Shown here: one piece after another, positions 1 through 4,923 of the stretch
How positions within the stretch are numbered: position 1 is the stretch's first letter
Layout of the letters: every line of letters starts with the position of its first letter
Source: Actinomycetes bacterium
Lineage (GTDB): Bacteria > Actinomycetota > Acidimicrobiia > Acidimicrobiales > Palsa-688
Direction: 5' to 3'
NCBI GenBank assembly: GCA_021798075.1
Contig: JAJZYO010000130.1
Coordinates: forward strand, 1-6,231
DNA: 6,231 nt
Made by a program: the position numbers and the translations under genes
The notes under the pieces: generated by a model
Databases searched by the model: none
What the model saw: only the letters and a program-made list of their open reading frames with translations
Told to the model about the DNA's origin: nothing

Positions 1-207
1 GCCGGGCGCGGCCTCGTAGGTGATGCGGCGCTGGTCGGAGAGCCCGCCCCGGCGCGGGCGCACCCACTCGCGGTACTCGCCGGCGTGGACGACCACGGTG
101 TCGCCGGGGCGCGCCAGTTCCGCCGCGCGGCTTATCGTGCGGAACGGGCGGCCCTCGGAGCCCTCGGAGGTGTCAGAGCCGTCGGTGGCTACGTGGAGAA
201 TGGTCAT
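1..207 (-). CDS. Right-handed beta-helix protein, GH120 beta-xylosidase-like (N-terminal fragment)
   Basis: Only the first 69 codons lie in the window; the gene runs off the left edge. It starts at ATG (207-205), with AAAGGA at 222-217 nine bases upstream and a second purine run, GGAGG, too close at 214-210. The fragment reads as a secreted-style beta-helix opening: HVATDGSD (residues 5-12), then PFRTISRAAELARPGDTVVV (21-40), then AGEYREWVRP (42-51) and GGLSDQRRITYEA (54-66). The PFxTIxxAAxxAxPGDTVxVxxGxYREWV pattern is typical of right-handed parallel beta-helix proteins. The continuation into GLSDxRRITYxAA is, from memory, very like the start of GH120 beta-xylosidases. No signal peptide is visible at this start, which would suit a cytoplasmic glycosidase acting on imported oligosaccharides. 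It lies 21 bp after the transporter and is probably co-transcribed with it. The beta-helix fold is well supported. GH120 membership and xylan specificity are inferences, because the catalytic part is outside the window. Confidence 0.8.
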   Translation of the reverse strand, partial: MTILHVATDGSDTSEGSEGRPFRTISRAAELARPGDTVVVHAGEYREWVRPRRGGLSDQRRITYEAAPG

Positions 208-228
208 TGCCTCCAGTCCTTTCAAAGA

Positions 229-1524
229 TCACTCGGCTAGGACGACTTGGCCAGGTTGCCCCTCTGCGCGCCGGGCTGCGGGGATGGCGCCGAGCACGAT
301 TACCACGGCTGCTGCCCCCGCCACGGCTGCGTAGCCGTACGCCCACTCGGCCCCGAGGCCGTAGAGCAAGCCCATGATGACGTTGCCGAGGGCGAGCCCG
401 ACGCTTCGAGCCGCGGTCAGTGCCCCGAAACCCCTGCCTGCCCGCCGGCCGGGCCTCAGCACCGACATCAGGGAAGGTTCGACGGTCTCGACGATGCCGA
501 GCGCGAAGCCGAGGGCCACGACGCCGAACATGAGCGTGACGGTGCCCAGGTGCTCCCCGTAGCCGAAGGCAAGTAGGGCGGCACCGACCACGGAGAAAAG
601 GTAACCGAGGGCGCCGAGGTCACGGAAGCGGTCAGGGAGCCGGCTGCCGAGACGGGGGCCGACGAAGTAGCCGGTAGCCGCGGAAACGGCGTTCAAGAGG
701 AGGAAGGCCCCGATCCCGACGCTCAAGTGGCCGGAACCTTGGGCGGTGGTGAGGACAGGGAAACCGACGCTGTAGTAGGTGAAGCCGAACAGGGCAGCGG
801 CAACAAGGAAAGGAGTGGCCCCCGGGAGAGCCGGTTGGGGAGCCCCGGGCGCGCGAGCCCCGGGCGCGGCCTCCTCTTGGGGTGTGCTCGCTGGCGCTTT
901 TCGGCCAGTGGTGCAGCGGGTGAGCGAGAAGGTCGCGATAGCCAGCGGCAGGGCGCTGCCTAAGAAGATCCACTTGAAGGCCACGTGCTCGATGACCGCG
1001 ATCAGCACGTAGGTGCCGGCAAGGGCCCCGCCACCGATGTCGAGGGCATGGAGGAAACCGAACACGGAGTTGCGGTCGTCCTCGGCGGGCACCGCCTCGA
1101 CCAGCATCACGCGGCGCGACGGGGTGCGGAAGTTGCGCGCCCACCATCCGGCGCACAAAAGGCCGATCGCAACTGCCGGGTTGGCCCAAAGCGCCGACAG
1201 GGAGAGCAAAGGGATGAGGGCGTTGCCCGTGATAGCTACGCGCCGGTGGCCGAACCGGTCCCCGAGCAGGGCCCCTGCCCAGGCAAAGAGCGTGCCGCCC
1301 CCGTACGCTATGGCGCTCGCCAGGCCGAACTCCCATACCGGCTGGTGCAACGTGAGGACCAGGAAGAGGGGGAAGCCGGCGAGGACGCCCTGGTACCCCG
1401 TGTCGGAGAAGAACGCCGAGAGGGAGATCGCCCACACCTCCCGGTTGCGCCAGCGAGGGCGAGGCCGCCGCCTCGGCGCGGTGGTCTTGCCCCCGCCCGG
1501 CAAATCTTGCTGCACTTCTCGCAC
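229..1524 (-). CDS. Major facilitator superfamily (MFS) transporter
   Basis: This is a 431-residue inner-membrane permease, the usual MFS length. It has an Arg-rich cytoplasmic N-terminus (residues 18-28) and many hydrophobic segments, for example about 31-58, 66-88, 97-125, 165-200, 236-262, 267-290, 303-322, 327-345, 370-392 and 395-415. The loop after the second membrane segment carries GDRFGHRR (88-95), matching MFS motif A (GxxxDRxGRR). A related Arg/Gly-rich loop recurs in the second half (about 288-302). A hydrophilic Ala/Pro-rich linker (about 205-237) separates the two six-helix halves. The start is GTG (1524-1522). The upstream bases (AGGCTGGGTA) give only a weak ribosome binding site, but no better start exists in this frame. 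The substrate cannot be read from the sequence. The downstream beta-helix glycosidase-like gene suggests a sugar or oligosaccharide, which is inference. Drug efflux remains possible. Confidence 0.88.
   Translation of the reverse strand: MREVQQDLPGGGKTTAPRRRPRPRWRNREVWAISLSAFFSDTGYQGVLAGFPLFLVLTLHQPVWEFGLASAIAYGGGTLFAWAGALLGDRFGHRRVAITGNALIPLLSLSALWANPAVAIGLLCAGWWARNFRTPSRRVMLVEAVPAEDDRNSVFGFLHALDIGGGALAGTYVLIAVIEHVAFKWIFLGSALPLAIATFSLTRCTTGRKAPASTPQEEAAPGARAPGAPQPALPGATPFLVAAALFGFTYYSVGFPVLTTAQGSGHLSVGIGAFLLLNAVSAATGYFVGPRLGSRLPDRFRDLGALGYLFSVVGAALLAFGYGEHLGTVTLMFGVVALGFALGIVETVEPSLMSVLRPGRRAGRGFGALTAARSVGLALGNVIMGLLYGLGAEWAYGYAAVAGAAAVVIVLGAIPAARRAEGQPGQVVLAE
841..868. repeat. Two 13-bp direct repeats at 15-bp period inside the MFS gene
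   Basis: The 13-mer agccccgggcgcg occurs at 841-853 and again at 856-868. The 15-bp period keeps the reading frame and encodes a repeated Pro-Gly-Ala motif (PGARA, PGA) in the Ala/Pro-rich linker between the transporter halves. It looks like slippage expansion in a tolerant loop. Confidence 0.7.
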
Positions 1525-1546
1525 CGTTGCTACCCAGCCTCGAGAG

Positions 1547-1552
1547 ATAATA
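1547..1552 (-). promoter_or_regulatory. Candidate -10 element for the MFS / beta-helix transcript
   Basis: On the minus strand this reads TATTAT, five of six matches to TATAAT, in an otherwise G+C-rich spacer. It lies 22 bp upstream of the MFS GTG start, which would give a very short leader of about 15 nt. No convincing -35 hexamer lies 16-18 bp further upstream (TGAGGA at 1575-1570 is poor). It could instead be chance. The spacer 1525-1636 contains no other A+T-rich hexamer of this quality. Confidence 0.27.
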
Positions 1553-1601
1553 CGGTTCCCCGCTGAACATCCTCATCGTAGTCGGGCCGGGTCTGGCCCA
1601 C

Positions 1602-1623
1602 GCAGGCGTCCTGCACCGCAGGA
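1602..1623. other. Overlapping inverted repeats (alternative hairpins) after the PHP gene
   Basis: The segment GCAGG (1602-1606), TCCTGC (1609-1614), GCAGGA (1618-1623) can form two mutually exclusive hairpins. The central arm pairs either with the left arm (5 bp, 3-nt loop) or with the right arm (6 bp, 3-nt loop, perfect). It lies 14 bp beyond the PHP stop codon and before the MFS start. No T tract follows on either strand, so an intrinsic terminator is not supported. It may slow or attenuate read-through from the PHP gene, or may be incidental. Confidence 0.4.
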
Positions 1624-1636
1624 AGGTTGCGCCCGG

Positions 1637-2476
1637 CTATGCACGTCCCCACAGGTCGTCAAGCCGGTTTCCGGCATGGAAGCCGCTCGCTTCGACCAGT
1701 TCGGCGGCTAGGGCGAACTCATGGGCCACACGACCTGGTTCATGGGCGTCGCTACCGAAAGCCACCGCTTCCCCGCCGGCTTCGTGCCACCACTTCAACA
1801 AAGTGACAGGGAAATGCATGCGGGTGTTCACTTCGAGGGCACGGCCTGACCCTGCGAGGGCGTCGAGGACTACTCGCGTCTCGTCCTCCACCATCAGCCA
1901 GTCGAAAGGCGGCTTTCTCCAGTGCTCCCGTCGGCGCAAGGGGAAGTCGAGGTGAGCGAGGACGGTGAAAGGCGCGTTGCTGGCTGCAAGCTCGGTGGCC
2001 GCTCGGAGGTACTCTCGGACCACATCGAGCGCTGGGCGCTGCCGGTAGGCCACGCCGACCTCGACCCAGCCGCCCTGCCCCGCCAGGTCCGGCAGCGTGT
2101 GGACCGACCCAAGTACCCGGTCGAAGTCGCCGCCAGCCAGCAGACGAGCAGTCGCAGCGGGGTGAAGGTGCGGCTCGCCCAACTCGACACCCGAGAGGAT
2201 CCGCAACCCAGGGAAGCGGTCTCGGCAACGCTGAAGGCACTCTAGGTAACCCTCGACGTCCAAGGGCTCGACAACGAAGACGTCGTCGACAACGCTAGCC
2301 CGGTCTCCCTTCCGGGCGCCGGCGCCGTGCATGTTACGGAGAGTCCAGTCCACGTGGTCGGTGAAGGCCACGGAGGACACCCCCAGCTGAAGGGCACGCG
2401 CTGCCGCCGCCTCCATGTCGCCGTTCGGGGCGTCCCAGGACCACTGGCTATGGACGTGGCCATCGGAGGGAAGCAC
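1637..2476 (-). CDS. PHP-domain metal-dependent phosphoesterase, histidinol-phosphatase-like
   Basis: This 279-residue protein covers a complete PHP (polymerase and histidinol phosphatase) TIM-barrel domain. The expected metal-binding motifs appear in order: DGHVHS (residues 5-10; H7 and H9), D15, FTDHVD (38-43; H41), GVELGEPH (96-103; E98), GSVHTL (123-128; H126), LAHLDFP (173-179; H175) and GSDAHEP (241-247; D243 and H245). With all ligands present, an active trinuclear or dinuclear metal phosphoesterase is expected. Length and motif spacing suit the HisJ/HisK type of histidinol-phosphate phosphatase (histidine biosynthesis step: histidinol phosphate to histidinol). However, many family members act on other phosphoesters, and no his gene is nearby. 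The start is GTG (2476-2474), with AAGGTG at 2487-2482 five bases upstream. The next gene on this strand is the MFS transporter 112 bp downstream, so co-transcription is uncertain. The family call is strong; the substrate is unknown. Confidence 0.88.
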   Translation of the reverse strand: MLPSDGHVHSQWSWDAPNGDMEAAAARALQLGVSSVAFTDHVDWTLRNMHGAGARKGDRASVVDDVFVVEPLDVEGYLECLQRCRDRFPGLRILSGVELGEPHLHPAATARLLAGGDFDRVLGSVHTLPDLAGQGGWVEVGVAYRQRPALDVVREYLRAATELAASNAPFTVLAHLDFPLRRREHWRKPPFDWLMVEDETRVVLDALAGSGRALEVNTRMHFPVTLLKWWHEAGGEAVAFGSDAHEPGRVAHEFALAAELVEASGFHAGNRLDDLWGRA

Positions 2477-2493
2477 CCCGGCACCTTACTGCG

Positions 2494-2571
2494 CTCCTTG
2501 CCCGGGCTCCTTGCCCGGGCTCCCTGTCCGGGCTCCCTGTCCGGGCTCCCTGTCCGGGCTCCCTGTCCGGG
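2494..2571. repeat. Six tandem copies of a 13-bp unit in the divergent spacer
   Basis: The 13-bp unit repeats six times without gaps, starting at 2494, 2507, 2520, 2533, 2546 and 2559. The first two copies are ctccttgcccggg. The last four are identical to one another, ctccctgtccggg, and differ from the first type at two positions. The array occupies almost half of the 166-bp spacer between the PHP gene and the response regulator gene. A 13-bp period is not a multiple of three, so a coding role is unlikely. The array begins 18 bp upstream of the PHP start, so a PHP transcript starting to its right would carry it in the leader, with a repeated purine-rich GGGAG/AAGGAG. It could be a regulator-binding array, a phase-variable spacer or a neutral minisatellite. 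Confidence 0.92.
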
Positions 2572-2590
2572 CGGGTCGGGTGGGGATCGA

Positions 2591-2621
2591 GTCAGGACGT
2601 TGGCGTTATCATGCACCTGAC
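2591..2621. promoter_or_regulatory. Inverted repeat framing the presumed regulator promoter
   Basis: GTCAGG (2591-2596) and its exact reverse complement CCTGAC (2616-2621) are separated by 19 bp. The spacer contains the candidate -10 hexamer of the response regulator gene. This placement would suit an operator, but a 6-bp arm can occur by chance in sequence of this composition. Confidence 0.35.
2607..2612 (+). promoter_or_regulatory. Candidate -10 element for the two-component operon
   Basis: TATCAT matches the TATAAT consensus at five of six positions. It sits 30 bp before the response regulator ATG, leaving a leader of about 24 nt that includes a good ribosome binding site. No clear TTGACA-like -35 is seen at 16-18 bp upstream, so an activator or another sigma factor may be used. 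The assignment rests on the hexamer and position only. Confidence 0.32.
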
Positions 2622-2631
2622 AGCAGCGGCC

Positions 2632-2638
2632 AAGGAGG
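2632..2638 (+). promoter_or_regulatory. Ribosome binding site fixing the response regulator start
   Basis: AAGGAGG, a full anti-Shine-Dalgarno match, lies four bases before the ATG at 2643. It selects this start over an in-frame ATG at 2415, which would force translation through the 13-bp repeat array. Confidence 0.8.
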
Positions 2639-2642
2639 CCCG

Positions 2643-3341
2643 ATGGCAGCAACGGTGCTCGTCGTAGAAGACGAGGCGCGGCTGCGCGACCTGATCAGGA
2701 GTTTCCTCGAGAGCGAGGGCTTCGTTGTGATGACCACGGGGTCCGGGGCCGAGGCGATCAGCATGGCGGCCAAGTCGCCTCCCGACCTCGTGGTGCTCGA
2801 CCTCGGGTTGCCGGATGTCCCGGGCTTGGAAGTTTCCAAGGAACTGCGCCGCAATTCTGATGTGCCCCTGCTCATGGTCACGGCGAAGGTGAGCGCCGAA
2901 GACCGGATCCGGGGCCTCGAGCTCGGCGCGGACGACTACTTGACCAAGCCGTTCAGCCCCCGGGAACTGGTGCTGCGGGTCCGGGCCATCCTCCGCCGGG
3001 GCAGGGCGGCGGTGGCGCCTGCCACCACGTCGTCTTTTGGCGCCGGCATGCTCGTGGTCGACGAGGAACGCCACGAGCTTTACTGCAACGGCGAGCTCGT
3101 CCCGGTTTCCCTGACCGAATGGCGGATCCTCCAGGTCCTCACCCGTGCCCCGGGCCGGGTGTACTCCCGCTACGAGCTCGTCAACGCGGTACGGGGCCAC
3201 GACTGGGAGGGCTACGAGCGGGTCATCGACTCGCACGTGAAGAACCTGCGCCGCAAGCTCGGGGAGGCGTCCTGTAGCCCGCGGGTCATCGAGACGGTGC
3301 TCGGCGTCGGTTACCGCCTCGCCCTCAAGCGGGACCGCTGA
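2643..3341 (+). CDS. OmpR/PhoB-family DNA-binding response regulator
   Basis: This 232-residue protein has the normal two-domain length of the family. The receiver domain (about 3-118) shows the acidic pair E9-D10, the phospho-acceptor D53 in VVLDLGLPD, the switch T80 in MVTAK and K102 in TKPF. The C-terminal winged-helix domain (about 131-228) shows the typical SLTEWRILQVL helix (156-166), the recognition region DSHVKNLRRKLGE (196-208) and the closing IETVLGVGYRL hairpin (216-226). Phosphorylation by the adjacent kinase should promote dimerisation on direct-repeat DNA sites. The start at ATG 2643 is chosen because AAGGAGG precedes it and the receiver domain begins directly after it. The histidine kinase gene follows after 3 bp, so the two form an operon. 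The regulon is unknown. The 11-bp repeats at 4781-4813 and the 13-bp array at 2494-2571 are candidate targets by inference. Confidence 0.96.
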   Translation: MAATVLVVEDEARLRDLIRSFLESEGFVVMTTGSGAEAISMAAKSPPDLVVLDLGLPDVPGLEVSKELRRNSDVPLLMVTAKVSAEDRIRGLELGADDYLTKPFSPRELVLRVRAILRRGRAAVAPATTSSFGAGMLVVDEERHELYCNGELVPVSLTEWRILQVLTRAPGRVYSRYELVNAVRGHDWEGYERVIDSHVKNLRRKLGEASCSPRVIETVLGVGYRLALKRDR

Positions 3342-3344
3342 CGG

Positions 3345-4775
3345 GTGGCCGAGCCCGGGCGGCGGTACCTCGAGTGGCTCGGCCCCCTCGGCCGCCGCCT
3401 TGTCGCCGGGTCGGCGGCCATCGCGCTCGTCTCGGTAGTGCTCTTTGGAGTGCTGACGCTCGTCTTCGCCGATATAGACGTCATGAACGCCGGCCAGGAG
3501 AACGAGGCTTCGACCACGCGGGCCATCGTCGCGTCCGTCCGCTCTGCGTACCTGGACGACCCGAGGTTCCTGCCCGAGGACCTGGTGCCGGCCAGGGACG
3601 TGGCGAAGACGGTCGGTGTCGGCGTCGAGGTACGTGCCGGCGGCAGGGTGGTCTTGCGGGTCCCGCCTCCCAATGGCCCGGTCACATCACGGGATGTCCC
3701 CATCGTCATCGGGGGGAAGGAAGTGGCCATTGCCAGGCTGGGCCTCCCCAAATCGGGCATGACGCCCGAGGAGATCGCCTTCCGGCGCTCCATCGAAGCC
3801 TCGATGCTGCTGGCGGCCGGGCTCGCCCTGGTCGGTGCCTTCGCCGTGGGCGTCGTCGGGTCGCGGCGGCTGGTGGTGCCGGTGCGCTCGTTGACCCGGG
3901 CCGCCAGGCGCCTGGCCACCGGTGACCGGAAGAGCCGGGTCGGGCCGCTCAGGGCCACTGGCGAACTGGCCGAGCTCGCCACCGCTTTCGACACCTTGGC
4001 GGAGTCTTTGGAACACGAGGACTCCTTGCGCAAGGCACTGGTGGCCGACCTGGCGCACGAGCTGCGTACCCCGCTCGCCGTCCTCCAGGCAGAGCTCGAG
4101 GGCCTGGCGGTCGGGGTCGTACCCCTGGACCAGAGCGAGGTCGGCCGCCTCAGTGAGGAAGTCGGCCAGCTCAGCCGCTTGGTGGAAGACCTGAGGGTCT
4201 TGACCGAGGCCGAAGCGGCGGCGCTCTCGGCGCGCCGGGAACGCGTCGACGTCGCCTCCGTGGCTTCCAACGCGACGGCCCGGCTCGCCTCACTGTTCGT
4301 CGACAAGGGGGTCGACCTTTCCATCGAACTGGCTGCGGTCGAGGTCGAAGGCGACCCCGACCGCTTGGAACAGGTGGTGGTCAACCTGCTCTCCAACGCG
4401 GCGAAGTTCACGCCCCGGGGTGGGAAGGTGCAGGTCACGGCGGGCCCCGCAGGAAACGATGCCCGTATCGTCGTCGCCGATACCGGCATCGGTGTCCCCG
4501 AGGGGGAGCAGGGCAAGGTGTTCGATCGGTTCTTCCGGGGGGCAAGGGGGCGCGATGCCCCCGGCACCGGTATCGGGCTGGCGGTGGTAGCCGCCCTGGT
4601 CGCCGCCCATGGGGGGCGGGTGGAGCTGGAGAGCTCGCCAGGTGAGGGCAGCGTGTTCACTGTCACGCTCCCCAAGGCGGGCCGCCGGGCGCAGGCGAAC
4701 GGCGCGGTGCCGGCGGGCCACGCCCAACCTCCGGTACCCCCCGGGGCACCGGCAGGGCTCGGGCCGAGGGCATAA
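3345..4775 (+). CDS. Sensor histidine kinase, HAMP-containing, partner of the upstream regulator
   Basis: This 476-residue membrane kinase has its domains in the standard order. There is a first transmembrane helix (about 18-42), an extracytoplasmic sensor loop of about 110 residues (43-151) with no domain I recognise, and a second transmembrane helix (about 152-172). A HAMP linker (about 173-225) leads to the HisKA domain with LAHELRTPL and phospho-acceptor H238. The HATPase_c domain has the N box NLLSNAAKF (347-355), the G1 box DTGIG (379-383), the F-box region FDRFF (393-397) and the G2 box GTGIGL (407-412). All catalytic motifs are intact. A 30-residue Ala/Pro/Gly-rich tail (about 446-476) extends past the ATPase domain. 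The start is GTG at 3345, 3 bp after the regulator stop. It lacks a strong ribosome binding site, so translational coupling is likely. The signal sensed cannot be read from the sequence. Confidence 0.95.
   Translation: MAEPGRRYLEWLGPLGRRLVAGSAAIALVSVVLFGVLTLVFADIDVMNAGQENEASTTRAIVASVRSAYLDDPRFLPEDLVPARDVAKTVGVGVEVRAGGRVVLRVPPPNGPVTSRDVPIVIGGKEVAIARLGLPKSGMTPEEIAFRRSIEASMLLAAGLALVGAFAVGVVGSRRLVVPVRSLTRAARRLATGDRKSRVGPLRATGELAELATAFDTLAESLEHEDSLRKALVADLAHELRTPLAVLQAELEGLAVGVVPLDQSEVGRLSEEVGQLSRLVEDLRVLTEAEAAALSARRERVDVASVASNATARLASLFVDKGVDLSIELAAVEVEGDPDRLEQVVVNLLSNAAKFTPRGGKVQVTAGPAGNDARIVVADTGIGVPEGEQGKVFDRFFRGARGRDAPGTGIGLAVVAALVAAHGGRVELESSPGEGSVFTVTLPKAGRRAQANGAVPAGHAQPPVPPGAPAGLGPRA
4731..4752. 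other. Near-perfect hairpin at the 3' end of the kinase gene
   Basis: CCGGTACCCC (4731-4740) and GGGGCACCGG (4743-4752) form an inverted repeat with a single A/C mismatch, ending 20 bp before the kinase stop codon is reached. The stem is very G+C-rich with a minimal loop. No T run follows, so it is not a classical terminator. It could stabilise the 3' end or pause RNA polymerase, or it may simply reflect the Pro/Gly codons of the tail. Confidence 0.35.
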
Positions 4776-4780
4776 CCGAA

Positions 4781-4813
4781 CTTCCGCACGACTTCCACAT
4801 CTGTTCCACGAGG
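4781..4813 (+). promoter_or_regulatory. Three 11-bp direct repeats, candidate OmpR/PhoB-type regulator box
   Basis: Three contiguous 11-mers begin at 4781 (cttccgcacga), 4792 (cttccacatct) and 4803 (gttccacgagg). TTCC recurs at 4782, 4793 and 4804, exactly 11 bp apart. Position 7 is C in all three, and position 6 is a purine. One helical turn between direct half-sites is the known binding geometry of OmpR/PhoB-family regulators, including actinobacterial PhoP. The block starts 5 bp after the kinase stop and lies about 110-143 bp upstream of the epimerase ATG. Binding by the regulator encoded at 2643-3341 is inference. Confidence 0.45.
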
Positions 4814-4833
4814 CGGACAAGGGGCCGCTGTCC

Positions 4834-4839
4834 AATAGT
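4834..4839 (+). promoter_or_regulatory. Weak candidate -10 for the epimerase / glycosyltransferase transcript
   Basis: AATAGT matches TATAAT at four of six positions and lies about 20 bp after the last 11-bp repeat. The -35 position would therefore overlap the end of the repeat block, as in activator-dependent promoters without a -35 hexamer. It is preceded by a short inverted repeat, GGACA (4815-4819) and TGTCC (4829-4833). The evidence is positional and weak. Confidence 0.2.
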
Positions 4840-4854
4840 CGCCGGTAACACACA

Positions 4855-4902
4855 GGGGCCCCCGACGGGCGCGGTGCACGAAGTGCGCCCGCCCACGGCC
4901 CC
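4855..4902 (+). other. G+C-rich stem structure in the epimerase leader
   Basis: Outer arms GGGGCC (4855-4860) and GGCCCC (4897-4902) enclose inner arms GGGC (4867-4870) with GCCC (4887-4890), and GCAC (4876-4879) with GTGC (4883-4886), capped by a GAA triloop. The outer and inner helices are separated by a symmetric 6+6 internal loop, and a 5-nt bulge lies in the inner left arm. The fold ends 9 bp before the ribosome binding site. Without a T tract it is not an obvious terminator. A leader-RNA role is possible but not shown, and it matches no riboswitch class I recognise. Confidence 0.3.
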
Positions 4903-4911
4903 CCAGGCGTG

Positions 4912-4916
4912 AGGAG
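4912..4916 (+). promoter_or_regulatory. Ribosome binding site fixing the epimerase start
   Basis: AGGAG lies seven bases before the ATG at 4924, within the purine run GAGGAGAGGA. This favours the ATG over an in-frame GTG at 4909, which sits before the purine run and has no Shine-Dalgarno of its own. Confidence 0.75.
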
Positions 4917-4923
4917 AGGACCA

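Noticed and set aside
632..1576. 314-codon minus-strand frame overlapping the MFS gene, starting at an ATG at 1576
   Set aside because: Its translation is Arg/Pro-rich with no membrane segments, while the overlapping frame encodes a full MFS protein. A frameshift of the transporter is not needed to explain the data.
2494..2571. CRISPR array
   Set aside because: The 13-bp units abut with no spacers, and no cas gene is present.
2415..2642. In-frame N-terminal extension of the response regulator by 76 codons, starting at ATG 2415
   Set aside because: It would translate through the 13-bp tandem repeats and overlap the PHP gene. The canonical receiver domain begins directly after ATG 2643, which has an AAGGAGG site.
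4909..4923. GTG start at 4909 for the epimerase
   Set aside because: It has no Shine-Dalgarno upstream, and the good AGGAG lies between it and the ATG at 4924. It adds only five residues with no family support.
4776..4923. Intrinsic terminator after the kinase gene
   Set aside because: G+C-rich stems exist, but none is followed by a T run, so termination cannot be supported from the sequence alone.
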